A DNA stretch of 64,000 bases from Brevundimonas sp. Its GTDB lineage: Bacteria; Pseudomonadota; Alphaproteobacteria; Caulobacterales; Caulobacteraceae. The DNA is taken from NCBI RefSeq assembly GCF_013912005.1, contig NZ_JACESB010000011.1, forward strand, positions 1 to 64,000, written 5' to 3'. Positions within the stretch are counted from its first letter, which is position 1; each line of letters opens with the position of its first letter. A program made the position numbers and the translations under genes. The notes beneath the pieces are model-generated. The model ran no database searches and was not told where the DNA came from. It worked only from the letters and a program-made list of their open reading frames with translations. Positions 24,893 to 34,434 of this stretch are shown one piece after another.

Positions 24893-26365
24893 GTGACACC
24901 CGGGGCCCTATTCGCCAAGCTTTGGATGCAGGTGAGTCCCCACGCGGGACCGATGGTCGCCGCGCCGTGGCCTGGCAAGGACGCCCGTGAATGCGCGACG
25001 CTCACCGACCTGCTCCGGAACGGGCGCGATGCGGACGTGCCCCCGGAGATCGAGATCTACCTTGAAGGGGGCAATCTTGGCTGCCCCTGCGATGCCGCGG
25101 CCGCCAATCTCGAGCAGCGTGCCTTCGTGGTGATGTGCGCCTTGGACGACGCCGCAATGGACATCCATCCGGCGATGCCCACTCGATTGGGCGGCGCCTC
25201 CGTCTCGGTCAATGCGATGCTGGCTCAGATGAAGCAGGCTCGCACGGCACGCGGAGAGTACGGCGAACATCAGGGGCGCCGAACCCTTCCCAAGGGCCGG
25301 CTCGCAGCTCGTCGTGAGACCCCGGAGGCGGTCGCCGCGAGCGGCGCCAATCTGGAAACCCAATTCGACTATCTGACCGTGCTCGAGCCCCTACCGGAGC
25401 GTTTCGTGGTCGAGATCGAGGTGGTGCCGCCGAGACGGAGCCCGTTGCCCAATCCGCCATCCCGGATCGGTCTCGCCCCAATCGCCGAAGACGCAGACGA
25501 TTTGGCGTTCACGGCGGCGGTCCGCCGTCAGCGGCCGTTCCTTGACGCCCAACCTCGCGATCCGCAACAGCTGCGGCTCAGGACCACCGCAGCGGTGGAG
25601 GCGCTTCTCGATCGCGGGGCGGATCTGATCGTGCTGCCTGAGCTGGCTATTCCCAAGGACGCGCCGAGTGCATTGGCCCTGGCGCTGCGCGCGCGCCCGC
25701 CGCAGGACGGGCTGATCGTTTGTGGAAGCGCGCTGACCGAGGACGTGAGCGAGAACGGACTGCATTTCAACGAGGCGGTCGTTCTGGACGCGCGCGGCCG
25801 TGTACTGCTTCGTCAGCGCAAGGTCCACCCATTCAACATGGGCGTACAGCGCATGAGAGACTGCGGCGTGCCGTTCGCCGCCGGATACGAGAACTCTCCG
25901 CATATGGAGGACATCGAGCCCCATAGCGTAGTTCGCATCTGCGACCTCCATGGAGCCGGTCGGCTCATGGTCTCCATCTGCGAAGACCTTGAGCAGGAGA
26001 CGCCCGGCGGCGTCGTTGCCCGAGCTGTTCGACCGGACTGGATGATCACGCCGGTGCTCGACGTCGGCCAGACTCTCGGCCGCTGGACCCACCAGCGCGC
26101 GATCGAGATCGCGCGGCGCACCGGGTCGCAGGTGGTGGTCAGCTGCAGCGCCACACTCACTGTTCGAGACAAAGGTTGGGCGAGCCTCGATAAGGCTCCG
26201 GCCGGCGGCCTCGGTCTCGGCCTTCTCTACGAGGGTGAGCGGCGAAGAGTGAGGATCGTGGACGCCTCGGAAGACACTTCGTCTCCGCGAGCCCTGGTCG
26301 TCGATTGGGACCCGGACAGCTGGAACGAGGATGAAGTCGGCGCACGGATGCCGCGTCGGCGTTGA
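24893..26365 (+). CDS. Nitrilase-fold (C-N hydrolase) protein with N-terminal extension
   Basis: This is a 490-aa protein from a GTG at 24893. Residues about 190-470 are a carbon-nitrogen hydrolase domain with the full E-K-C triad: Glu250 in VLPELAIP, Lys310 in RQRKVHPF and Cys363 in SICEDLEQ. Enzymes of this fold cleave amides or nitriles or transfer acyl groups. The first 180 residues are an unrecognised extension with a CPCD motif (about 64-67). It is the third gene of the cassette, 2 bp after the ATPase. The intact triad suggests it is the effector or a metabolite enzyme. I know no named defence system with this trio. Confidence 0.82.
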   Translation: MTPGALFAKLWMQVSPHAGPMVAAPWPGKDARECATLTDLLRNGRDADVPPEIEIYLEGGNLGCPCDAAAANLEQRAFVVMCALDDAAMDIHPAMPTRLGGASVSVNAMLAQMKQARTARGEYGEHQGRRTLPKGRLAARRETPEAVAASGANLETQFDYLTVLEPLPERFVVEIEVVPPRRSPLPNPPSRIGLAPIAEDADDLAFTAAVRRQRPFLDAQPRDPQQLRLRTTAAVEALLDRGADLIVLPELAIPKDAPSALALALRARPPQDGLIVCGSALTEDVSENGLHFNEAVVLDARGRVLLRQRKVHPFNMGVQRMRDCGVPFAAGYENSPHMEDIEPHSVVRICDLHGAGRLMVSICEDLEQETPGGVVARAVRPDWMITPVLDVGQTLGRWTHQRAIEIARRTGSQVVVSCSATLTVRDKGWASLDKAPAGGLGLGLLYEGERRRVRIVDASEDTSSPRALVVDWDPDSWNEDEVGARMPRRR

Positions 26366-26433
26366 CGGATGGAAACGCCGAGAGTTGAGAACCTGGTTGA
26401 GCCATCGGCCGCCGCCTTTAGCCGGAGCCATAG

Positions 26434-26730
26434 TCAGAACACCCAGATCAGATCAGCTTCGATCCTGCGGGCCATCCCACTCGAGAACGTCCGTCGCTCG
26501 ACTAGGTCAAGCCGCGTTCCCAATGCATCTGCGATATCGAGGTATATCTGTCCCTGATCGAAGGCATCGAAGTCTGCGTCAGGCGCCAGACCAAAAGCCA
26601 CCTCGACATCCGAACCTACTGTCGCCTCGTCCCGGGCCACCGATCCGAACAGGTAGAGGTGGGACACGCCTTCCCTTCTCAGGGCCTGCTCCATGCTGCT
26701 GAGCTTCGCCAAGGCTTCATCGCGACGCAT
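26434..26730 (-). CDS. MNT-type nucleotidyltransferase, degenerate second Asp
   Basis: This is a 98-aa protein from the ATG at 26730; a start at 26745 would add five residues. It is a single MNT domain: GSVARDEATVGSDVEVAFG, with the third acidic site in TRLDLVER. The usual GSD-x-D is here GSDVE, so the second metal ligand is Glu instead of Asp. It may be weak or inactive. MNT proteins normally pair with HepT HEPN toxins, but no partner is adjacent. It is convergent with the nitrilase gene. Confidence 0.78.
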   Translation of the reverse strand: MRRDEALAKLSSMEQALRREGVSHLYLFGSVARDEATVGSDVEVAFGLAPDADFDAFDQGQIYLDIADALGTRLDLVERRTFSSGMARRIEADLIWVF

Positions 26731-26826
26731 GAAGAAATAGCCCATCTATCGCCGTCAATCGCAACCGCGGGACGCTGATTGCTCTGCAGGGTACCTGCCC
26801 GCCGCCGGCTGAACGCCATGCCCCTT

Positions 26827-29800
26827 TCAGCCCGCGCCACCCCGCGCCCTCAGCGCTTCATAAAGCTGCCCCGGCCCCAGCAGCGCGTCCTTCAGGCCGT
26901 CCTGTATCCTCGGCGACTCCAGCGCCTGTTTGCTCAGGCTGTTGTGCGCCACGAGGGCGTCCATGATGGCGTCGAGAAGCTCCTTGCCGAGGGTCGGGGA
27001 GCTGGCGAACTGGGCCTTGGTGTTGTTGCTGGCCTGCTGGATCAGCTCGTCGGATTCCAGCAGCTTTCCCTTGAGCACCTGGTTCACATAGACGAGCTGG
27101 TCGCTGTCCGTCGTGTCCGCGCCGAACAGGTCATTCACCCGCGCGATGATTTCGTCGAGGAGCGCCTTCTCCTTCTCGTGGATGCCGCCTGAGCCCGTCT
27201 CGGACATTCCCGGCAGCTTGGGCGCATCGCCCGCCGCATAGGTCAGGTCGCGCTTGCCCTCGTTCTTCAGGGTGTGGTGCGTCAGCTTGATGCCGGTCAG
27301 GTCGACGCCTTCCCGCTCGCGACCGAAGACCAGCAGCGGCAGCAGGCGGCGATAGAAGATCGCCCGCTTTTCGACGTCGGTGTTGCCGTAGTCGATGATC
27401 TGGCTGAGGAAGCTGTAGAGCCGCAGATAGGCGCCCATGTCGCTCTTGAAGAGCTCCAGCGCCCCCATGTGGTCGCGGGCGTCCGCTTCACCCTGGGCGT
27501 TGCCGCTGGCCGTCGCCGTCGTGAGAGCCTGTCGGGCTCCGTTGAAAGCCTTGAGGATACGATCCGCGACCGGCTCCAGTGCGGAGATCAGCTGCCCCTG
27601 CGTGGCCTTCGGATCGAGCTCGACCTTGACCACCCGCTCGACGTCGAAATCGTCGTAGTGGCCGGCGGCGTCCAGCTTGGCGCGCAGGTCGAAGATCAGG
27701 TTCGGGTCGGTCGCGCTCTCCAGCTCGGCCGTCTCGAAATAGGTCCGGAAGGCCGCGAGGACCTCCTCGGAGCTGTTCACGAAGTCGAGGATGTAGGTCG
27801 TGTCCTTGCCGAGGTGTGACCGGTTCAGGCGCGACAGGGTCTGCACGGCCTGGATGCCGGCGAGGCGGCGGTCGACGTACATGCCGCACAGTTTTGGCTG
27901 GTCGAAGCCGGTCTGGAATTTGTTGGCGACCAGCAGCAGGTGGAAGTCCGGGCCGTCGAAGGCCTCGCGGATATCCCGTCCCTTCAGGCCGGCGTTGAGC
28001 TCCTTGCTCGTCTCGGTGAAGGGCTCCGCGCCTGAGTCCTTGTCATTCACCTCACCCGAGAAGGCGACCAGGGTCCCGAGCCAATAGCCCTTCTCCTTGA
28101 TGTATTTCTGGATCGCCAGCTGCCAGCGCACGGCCTCGATCCGGCTGCCCAGCACCACCATCGCCTTGGCCTTGCCGTCCAGCAGCGGTTGGACGTTCTC
28201 GCGATAGTGTTCGACGACGATCTGGACCTTCTGGCTGATGTTCCAGGGGTGCAGCTGCACCCACTTCATGATCGCCTTGTTGGCGGCCGACTTCTCGACC
28301 TCCTTGTCGTCCCAGTCCTGGCCGTCGTGAGCGAGGCGGAAGGCCAGCTTGTAGGGGGTGTAGTTCTTCAGCACGTCGAGGATGAAACCCTCCTCGATCG
28401 CCTGGCGCATCGAATAGACGTGGAAGGGCGTCGGCAGGCCGTCGTCGCCCTTGCGCCCGAACAGCTCCATCGTCTTGGCCTTGGGCGTGGCGGTGAAGGC
28501 GACGTAGGTGATGCCCTTGTCGTCCGCGCGCCCGGCCATCTTGGCCGCGAGAATATCCTCGTTGGAGATCTCGCCCCCGTCGGCCAGTTCCGCGGCCTCG
28601 GCGGCCGACAGCATCTCCTTCAGCTTGGAGGCGGCCTCGCCCGTCTGGCTGCTGTGCGCCTCGTCGGCGATCACGGCGAAGGCCTTGCCCTCGGTGGCCG
28701 CCAGCTCCTGCACGGCCTCCAGCGCGAAGGGGAACGTCTGGATGGTGCAGACGATGATCTTCTTGCCGGCCGCCAGCGCCTTGGCCAGCTGTCCGCTCTT
28801 GGAGCCGCTCTCGCTCTTGATCGTCTCGACCACGCCGGTCGTTCGCTGGAAGTCGAACAGGGCCTCCTGCAGCTGGCTGTCGATGACGTTGCGGTCGGAC
28901 ACGACGATGACGCTGCTGAACAGCTTCCTGTCCTGGGCGTCGTGCAGCTCGGACAGGAAATGCGCCGACCAGGCGATGGAGTTGGTCTTACCCGACCCGG
29001 CCGAGTGCTGGATCAGGAAACGCCCGCCCGGACCCTCCTCCAGCACCTTGGCCGCCAGCTTCCGCGTCGCGTCCAGCTGATGATAGCGGGGGAAGATCAC
29101 GCCGGTGATCGCCTTCTTGGCGTCCCGCCGCGTGACCAGGAAACGCCCGAGGATCTCCAGCCAGCTGTCGCGCTGCCAGACCTGCTCCCACAGATAGGCG
29201 GTCGGGTGCCCGCCGGTCCCGATGGGGTTGCCCTTGCCGCCGTGGTCGCCCCGGTTGAACGGCAGGAAGCGCGTGGCCGGGCCTTCCAGCCGCGTCGTCA
29301 TCGCCACCTCGCGGTTGCTGACCGCGAAATGGACCAGCGCGCCGCCGGGGAAGGACAACAGGGGCTCGATCCCCTGCCCCTTGGGCTTCGGATTCCGGTC
29401 GAATTTGTACTGGTCGATGGCGTCCTGAAGACTCTGGGTGAAGTCGGTCTTCAGCTCGGCCGTCGCGACCGGGATGCCGTTCAGATAGAGGACCAGATCG
29501 AGGCAGTTCTCGTTGGCGGTCGAGTAGCGCACTTGCCGCACCACGCGCAGGCGGTTGGCCTGGTAGCGCGCCGTGATGTCGGGGTTCATGCCCATGGCCG
29601 GTTTGAACTGGGCCATCGCCAGCCGTCCCTTGGCGCCCACGATGTCCATTCCATTGCGCAGCACGTCCAGCACCCCGCGCTCGTCCAGCGACTTGCGCAG
29701 CCGGTCGGCGAGGACGGTCTCCGCATTGGCGCCGTGGGTCTTGGACAGGGCCTCCCAGGTCGCGGGCTGGGTCGCCTGAACCCAGGCGGTCAGGTCGGCG

Positions 29801-29919
29801 GGGAACAGGGCGCGGGCGCGATCGTGGCCGGCGGCGTCGCCGGGCGCATGCAGCCAGCCGTGGGCGGCGAGGTGCGCGCAGATCTCGTCCTCGAAGCTGA
29901 TCTCTTTGTGGACGCTCAT
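26827..29919 (-). CDS. hsdR: Type I restriction endonuclease subunit R (HsdR)
   Basis: This is a 1030-aa protein. The N-terminal nuclease domain (about 130-160) has LDLVLYLNGIPVATAELKTD, a PD-(D/E)xK site with Asp and ELK. The translocase has Walker A SAGSGKT at about 307-313 and DEAH-type ADEAHSSQTG near 417, followed by helicase motifs (VAFTATPKAKT; LNRSHLGKDTTYILDFVN). HsdR cuts DNA after ATP-driven translocation when the HsdMS site is unmodified. A GGGGGG ribosome site precedes the ATG. The gene starts 20 bp after the GIY-YIG gene and looks complete. Confidence 0.96.
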   Translation of the reverse strand: MSVHKEISFEDEICAHLAAHGWLHAPGDAAGHDRARALFPADLTAWVQATQPATWEALSKTHGANAETVLADRLRKSLDERGVLDVLRNGMDIVGAKGRLAMAQFKPAMGMNPDITARYQANRLRVVRQVRYSTANENCLDLVLYLNGIPVATAELKTDFTQSLQDAIDQYKFDRNPKPKGQGIEPLLSFPGGALVHFAVSNREVAMTTRLEGPATRFLPFNRGDHGGKGNPIGTGGHPTAYLWEQVWQRDSWLEILGRFLVTRRDAKKAITGVIFPRYHQLDATRKLAAKVLEEGPGGRFLIQHSAGSGKTNSIAWSAHFLSELHDAQDRKLFSSVIVVSDRNVIDSQLQEALFDFQRTTGVVETIKSESGSKSGQLAKALAAGKKIIVCTIQTFPFALEAVQELAATEGKAFAVIADEAHSSQTGEAASKLKEMLSAAEAAELADGGEISNEDILAAKMAGRADDKGITYVAFTATPKAKTMELFGRKGDDGLPTPFHVYSMRQAIEEGFILDVLKNYTPYKLAFRLAHDGQDWDDKEVEKSAANKAIMKWVQLHPWNISQKVQIVVEHYRENVQPLLDGKAKAMVVLGSRIEAVRWQLAIQKYIKEKGYWLGTLVAFSGEVNDKDSGAEPFTETSKELNAGLKGRDIREAFDGPDFHLLLVANKFQTGFDQPKLCGMYVDRRLAGIQAVQTLSRLNRSHLGKDTTYILDFVNSSEEVLAAFRTYFETAELESATDPNLIFDLRAKLDAAGHYDDFDVERVVKVELDPKATQGQLISALEPVADRILKAFNGARQALTTATASGNAQGEADARDHMGALELFKSDMGAYLRLYSFLSQIIDYGNTDVEKRAIFYRRLLPLLVFGREREGVDLTGIKLTHHTLKNEGKRDLTYAAGDAPKLPGMSETGSGGIHEKEKALLDEIIARVNDLFGADTTDSDQLVYVNQVLKGKLLESDELIQQASNNTKAQFASSPTLGKELLDAIMDALVAHNSLSKQALESPRIQDGLKDALLGPGQLYEALRARGGAG

Positions 29920-29939
29920 CGTTTCCCCCCGGCTCGCTG

Positions 29940-30836
29940 TCAGCCAGCCAGCTGTGCCGCTTCCCAGTCTTTGTAGGTCTGGCCGTCCGGCGTCTTCCAG
30001 GCCGTCGTCCCTTGGGCCTGCCGCCCGTAAACGATGGCAGCGGCGGCGCTTGGCGAACTAAACGCATAGTTCTCGGCGAAGACGCAGTGATCGCCGTTCA
30101 GAACCAGAACGCCGGAACGCCGCAGGTCGTCATGCAGACTAGCGTAGCCACTGGTCGCCTTCTCCTGACCTTCCCACGCGGCCCGCGCCTGTGACCCGGC
30201 CTGCACGACGAATTCGCCGTCCTCCAGAACGGCGACGGCCTTCAGCCCCTGCTTGGGATAGTCCAGTGTGAACCGGACGGCAGGCGTTGCGACGGGCGCG
30301 CTGGATGGGGCCGGGGCGGCGGGTCGTACATTCTGCACGAACATGTCGATGCGGACGGCCGGCAGGACCATGAAGAGGTAGTCGAGGAAGGCTTCCATGT
30401 TGGCCCGCGCCGACTCAGACAGCCCGGGACGCGGCGGCGTATTGCCGTTGTCCAGCGGCATGACGCCGACCTTGCGGGCCTCCTCGACCAGCCTGGATTC
30501 CAGGAATTTGGCGTGGGCCTTGTGCAAGTTGTTGGCGGCCGAGGTGACCAGCACGGCCGTCGTCCACCAGTCCTTGCCCGCCTCGTGGCTCCTCATGCGA
30601 GCGGCGATGTCCTCGCCCTCGCCGATATAGGCGAGCGGCTTTCCATCCCGCTCGCCCAGAAGCAGATAGACGCCGGTGAACGACGACTGCGGCCGGGCCA
30701 GCGCCTCCTTCAACCGGGTGCGCGGGGTGACAAGGACATGGCCGGTCCAGTTGAACACCTCAGCCGTCAGCATCCCATCGGGCCGGCCATCGATGAAATA
30801 CAGTTCAAGGGACCGACCCAGCACGCCAGCGCTCAT
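29940..30836 (-). CDS. GIY-YIG nuclease with DUF4357, inside the hsd operon
   Basis: This is a 298-aa protein. Residues about 50-130 are a GIY-YIG domain (GVYLLLGERDGKPLAYIGEG, then DIAARMRSHEAGKDWW). Residues about 225-295 are a DUF4357 module (SGYASLHDDL through VYGRQAQGTTAWKTPDGQ, then DWEAAQ). The start overlaps the hsdS stop by 4 bases, so it is co-expressed with the restriction system. The conserved Tyr and Arg suggest an active nuclease. It may add a second cleavage activity or control restriction. Confidence 0.85.
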   Translation of the reverse strand: MSAGVLGRSLELYFIDGRPDGMLTAEVFNWTGHVLVTPRTRLKEALARPQSSFTGVYLLLGERDGKPLAYIGEGEDIAARMRSHEAGKDWWTTAVLVTSAANNLHKAHAKFLESRLVEEARKVGVMPLDNGNTPPRPGLSESARANMEAFLDYLFMVLPAVRIDMFVQNVRPAAPAPSSAPVATPAVRFTLDYPKQGLKAVAVLEDGEFVVQAGSQARAAWEGQEKATSGYASLHDDLRRSGVLVLNGDHCVFAENYAFSSPSAAAAIVYGRQAQGTTAWKTPDGQTYKDWEAAQLAG

Positions 30837-32200
30837 GCCGCTTCCGCCTGTTCAGGGGCGAGACCACGCACGTCAATTTTGCCGGTGACGGCAGCGGAGA
30901 TCAGGGCGGCGCGGCGTTCCAGCAGAAGGGAGATTGCTTTTTCAGCTTCTGACTCCAGAGTCGAAAACTCCTGAAGTTTCGCATCAAGCCAGTTCAGGAT
31001 TGTCGCCTGCTCGCTGGGAGGCGGCACCGTCATCAGCAGATCGCCCACATCACCAAGACTCAGTTGAATTTTGGTGCCGCCATAGCCGCCCATTTCGAGC
31101 TGAGTTTTCCCGACACACGACAGAGTGACATAGGCGACCCACTTCGGAAGGAGCCGACCACCAGCTAGGCGCGCTAGAGCGACGTGCTGACTCACAAATG
31201 CTGTCTCCAGTTCCGACGGAACGACGGCGACCGATCCAAGGAAAGCGGTGATAGAAAACAGTACATCGCCTGACTGGACACGAGTTCTTTCGCCTTCGGA
31301 CCCAAGCGGGACAGCTACTCTTTGTATGTCTGCAAGGTCCAAATCAACGCGATCTCGCGTCAGATTTCCGATGCGAAGGAAGAGTGCTCCCTCATCCGCG
31401 TAGTGCTCTGCCCAGCCTCGCGATCCGCTGGTAAGAAACACCAGATTGCGCTTCAGCGGTACAACGTCCCAATGCGCCGGCACCTCGCCGAGCCATCCGA
31501 CGCCGGAGTCCTTCATCGGGTCGGCAGGGTCGAGGCCTTTGGTGACGGCGTGGGAGATGACGGCCTGCCGCTTCTCCTTCAGCAGTTCGATCAGTCGCCG
31601 CTGCGCCTCCACCAGCGCATCGATCTTGCCGGTCTCGCGGTCGAGGAAGGCGGCGACGGCGAGCTGTTCGGATTTCGGCGGGCAACAGACGAGTGTCGCG
31701 GCCAAGGGCTCCAGGTTCAGCGATCTGAAGGTCGCGCCGCCAATACTGCTTTCCCACTGGCAGACGGACGCCGAGGCACGAAGGGCCCAAAAAACGTAAC
31801 GCGAGGATGCGTCGTCGTTAACCGCAATTCTCGCCGTCCCTTGGGTCAGGTTCGCACCATTAAGAGACGACGGAACCACCATCACTTTTCCGAAGCTTGG
31901 CCCGATAGAGCAGACGATGTCGCCAGCCCTCACCGTACTTCGACGATACGCTGCGGCGATGTCCTCCGACGTCCTTAGCAGGTTGGTTTCGTCCCTGACG
32001 CCGGACTCTTCTGACATGTCAGCCGGGCGGATGTAAGGAACGCCGCCATCGATGTCGGGGCCTGCCTGGACTATCCCGTAGGTGATTGCACGGTACGGAT
32101 CGACTAAGCGGCTCAGTTTCAGAACTTTCCAGTGTGCTGGCACCTCGCCCAGCCACTCGACTCCGCTGTCCCGATAGCTCCCGTACTTCGGCACGCTCAC
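30833..32200 (-). CDS. hsdS: Type I restriction specificity subunit S (HsdS)
   Basis: This is a 455-aa specificity subunit with two target-recognition halves. Each half begins with a near-repeat ([14 protein letters not shown] near residue 11 and [14 protein letters not shown] near 231) and ends with a coiled-coil spacer ([20 protein letters not shown] and its C-terminal counterpart around [20 protein letters not shown]). It sets the DNA sequence recognised by HsdM and HsdR. It overlaps hsdM and the GIY-YIG gene by 4 bp each. The first half is A+T-richer than its surroundings, as expected for an exchanged recognition domain. Confidence 0.95.
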   Translation of the reverse strand: MSVPKYGSYRDSGVEWLGEVPAHWKVLKLSRLVDPYRAITYGIVQAGPDIDGGVPYIRPADMSEESGVRDETNLLRTSEDIAAAYRRSTVRAGDIVCSIGPSFGKVMVVPSSLNGANLTQGTARIAVNDDASSRYVFWALRASASVCQWESSIGGATFRSLNLEPLAATLVCCPPKSEQLAVAAFLDRETGKIDALVEAQRRLIELLKEKRQAVISHAVTKGLDPADPMKDSGVGWLGEVPAHWDVVPLKRNLVFLTSGSRGWAEHYADEGALFLRIGNLTRDRVDLDLADIQRVAVPLGSEGERTRVQSGDVLFSITAFLGSVAVVPSELETAFVSQHVALARLAGGRLLPKWVAYVTLSCVGKTQLEMGGYGGTKIQLSLGDVGDLLMTVPPPSEQATILNWLDAKLQEFSTLESEAEKAISLLLERRAALISAAVTGKIDVRGLAPEQAEAA

Positions 32201-34032
32201 GCCGCCAGCCCCTCGATCATCGCCTTAATCCGGTCGGTGACGGCCAGCAGGTCGGCGTCGATCTCGGCCAGGTCACGCGGCGGTTCGAACACATAGAAGT
32301 GCCGGTTGAACGGGATTTCGTAGCCGACCTTCGTCTTGCTCTCATCAATCCAGGCGTCGGGGGCGTGGGGCAGGACCTCGCGCCGAAAATAGGTTTCGAC
32401 GTCCTCAGCGAGCGGCACATTCTCAGTGTCGCGTAGGGCGCTGTCTGGCATCAGCTTGCCCTTGGCCTTGCCTTTCTGGCCCACCACCGGCCGCCCCTGA
32501 TCATCCAGCAGGGGCCGTTCGACCGTGATGGTGCGATAGCCGAAGGCTTCGTTGTCGAAGATGCGAGACAGCGGCTGCAGCCTGACCTTCCCGCCCTCGG
32601 GCGCGGCGGGCGGGGTCTCACCCTCGACCACCACTTCGCGGGCGACGACCTTGCCGTCGGCGTCGGTGACCGTCGCCAGCTGGGCCGCCTCGAAGCCGCC
32701 GAACAGGCGCGTCACGACAGCAATGTCGTCGTCGGACATCTCGCGCCGCTTGGAGCCAAGGCTCTTGCGCATCTTCTTCCAGAAGACGCTGGCGTCGATC
32801 AGCTGCAGCTTGCCTTTGCGGTGCGCCGGCTTCCGGTTCGAGACGATCCAGACATAGGTGGCGATGCCGGTGTTGTAGAACATGTCGGTCGGAAGGGCGA
32901 CGATGGCCTCGACCAGATCGCTCTCCAGCAGATAGCGCCGGATCTCGCTCTCGCCCGAGCCCGCGCCGCCCGTGAACAGGGGCGAGCCGTTCAGGACGAT
33001 GCCGAACCGGCAGCCGCCTTCCGACGCCGGCCGCATCTTCGACAGCAGGTGCATCAGGAACAGCAGCGAACCGTCGGACACCCGCGGCAAACCCGGCCCG
33101 AATCGGCCGTTGAAGCCCTGTTGCTCGTGCTCCTGACGGACGACCTTCTCGACCTTCTTCCACTCCACGCCGAACGGGGGATTGGACAGCATGTAGTCGA
33201 ACTTGCGGGTCGGGTGGCCGTCGTCGGACAGGGTGTTGCCCGGCGTGATGTTGGCGACGTCCTGACCCTTGATCAGCATGTCCGCCTTGCAGATGGCGTA
33301 GGACTCGTCGTTCAGCTCCTGGCCGAACATGGTCAGGCGCGCGGTCGGGTTCAGACCCGCCAGATAGTCCTCGGCCACCGACAGCATGCCGCCGGTGCCG
33401 GCGGTCGGGTCATAGATGGTGCGGACCACGCTGGGCTTCGACAGCAGGTCATCGTCCTCGACGAACAACAGCGACACCATCAGCTTGATGACCTCGCGCG
33501 GGGTGAAATGCTCCCCCGCCGTCTCGTTCGAGAGTTCCGCGAACCGCCGGATCAGCTCCTCGAAGGCGAGGCCCATCTGGTGGTTGTCGACCGAGCCGGG
33601 GTGCAGATCGATCCGGGCGAATTTCTCGGCCACCTGGTACAGCAGGCCCGCCTTGGCCAGGCGGTCGATCTGGGTCGCGAACTCGAACCGCTCGAAGATG
33701 TCGCGAACTGCCGGCGAGAAGGCCTGGATGTAGGCATACAGGTTCTGGGCGATGTGGTCGGCGTCGCCGATCAGCTTCGCCATGTCCATCGGCGAGGTAT
33801 TGTAGAAACTCTGCCCCGCCGCGCGAAGCAGGAACGGCTCGGGGTTCAGGCCTTCGCCCGACCGCTTCTCGAACTCCGCCAGCACCGCGGGCTTGGTCGC
33901 CGCCAGCACGCAGTCCAGCCGGCGCAGAACCGTGAACGGCAGGATCACCTTGCCGTAGTCCGACTGCCTGTAATCGCCCCTGAGCAGATCGGCGACCGAC
34001 CAGATAAAGGCCGACATGGACTGATGATTCAT
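32197..34032 (-). CDS. hsdM: Type I DNA methyltransferase subunit M (HsdM)
   Basis: This is a 611-aa N6-adenine methyltransferase. HsdM_N lies at about 8-140 ([20 protein letters not shown]). The SAM-binding motif is near DPTAGTGGM at about 210 and the catalytic NPPFG is near 285. TRD-like and C-terminal helical parts follow. With HsdS it protects host DNA; with HsdR it allows restriction. A GGGGAG ribosome site precedes the ATG. It is the first gene of the leftward hsd operon and starts about 200 bp inside attR. Confidence 0.96.
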   Translation of the reverse strand: MNHQSMSAFIWSVADLLRGDYRQSDYGKVILPFTVLRRLDCVLAATKPAVLAEFEKRSGEGLNPEPFLLRAAGQSFYNTSPMDMAKLIGDADHIAQNLYAYIQAFSPAVRDIFERFEFATQIDRLAKAGLLYQVAEKFARIDLHPGSVDNHQMGLAFEELIRRFAELSNETAGEHFTPREVIKLMVSLLFVEDDDLLSKPSVVRTIYDPTAGTGGMLSVAEDYLAGLNPTARLTMFGQELNDESYAICKADMLIKGQDVANITPGNTLSDDGHPTRKFDYMLSNPPFGVEWKKVEKVVRQEHEQQGFNGRFGPGLPRVSDGSLLFLMHLLSKMRPASEGGCRFGIVLNGSPLFTGGAGSGESEIRRYLLESDLVEAIVALPTDMFYNTGIATYVWIVSNRKPAHRKGKLQLIDASVFWKKMRKSLGSKRREMSDDDIAVVTRLFGGFEAAQLATVTDADGKVVAREVVVEGETPPAAPEGGKVRLQPLSRIFDNEAFGYRTITVERPLLDDQGRPVVGQKGKAKGKLMPDSALRDTENVPLAEDVETYFRREVLPHAPDAWIDESKTKVGYEIPFNRHFYVFEPPRDLAEIDADLLAVTDRIKAMIEGLAA

Positions 34033-34434
34033 GCGTTACTCCCCGAGCAATCAGGGATAGCACGTGCACGGCGTCTGCGCGCAAGGCGAGGCGATATTCG
34101 AGAAGCGGACGTGGGCGAGCCCGCGGCCTTCGACCCTTTGATGGTCGGCGGGGGCGGAAACGGGGGTAGGATTGCCTTGGAAATCCTAACTAGTTGATTT
34201 CAGATACTCAATTGCCACCCAAGCGCGGACTCTCTGTCCGCCACCGGCCTCTGGCAGGTACCGCCACTTGCCGCGGTCTGGGTATGCCTGCCGGAGCCGC
34301 GGCGCGCGAGGCCCTCATCCTTTCGAAGGGCTCGCGCAAGCCCCCGATCCCGCGCCATCGCACGCTTGCCCCGGCCGCGAGTGTATGGCGGGGCCGGCGC
34401 GCAGGCCGAGGCCGTCGCCACGGCGCGAGTCCGG
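34033..34434. other. Right island border region, no gene
   Basis: About 400 bp between hsdM and the SDR gene. It contains the hsd promoter region and the right attachment repeat (34230-34245). I see no coding frame with support. Confidence 0.6.
34230..34245 (+). repeat. attR: 16-bp direct repeat of tRNA-Ser 3' end
   Basis: An exact copy of 10221-10236, without further tRNA sequence around it. It marks the right border of the island. Confidence 0.85.

Larger units (their letters stand above)
10221..34245. mobile_element. Genomic island (about 24 kb) integrated at tRNA-Ser(GGA)
   Basis: The element is defined by the 16-bp direct repeats at 10221-10236 and 34230-34245, with a P4-type integrase just inside the left end reading inwards. 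Cargo includes a TraJ-like remnant, an XRE regulator, two MNT proteins, a KAP NTPase/HEPN/nuclease cluster, a winged-helix/ATPase/nitrilase cassette and a complete type I restriction-modification operon. Several stretches look richer in A+T than the flanking host genes by eye (for example 11700-12300, 13700-14000 and 31000-32000). No conjugation machinery is intact, so the element would depend on its integrase and outside help to move. Confidence 0.88.

Noticed and set aside
26369-26557. 62-codon rightward frame in the island
   Set aside because: Antisense to the MNT gene and without a ribosome site or motif.
28189-29976. 595-codon rightward frame opposite hsdR
   Set aside because: Shadow of a clear HsdR; low-complexity, no domain.
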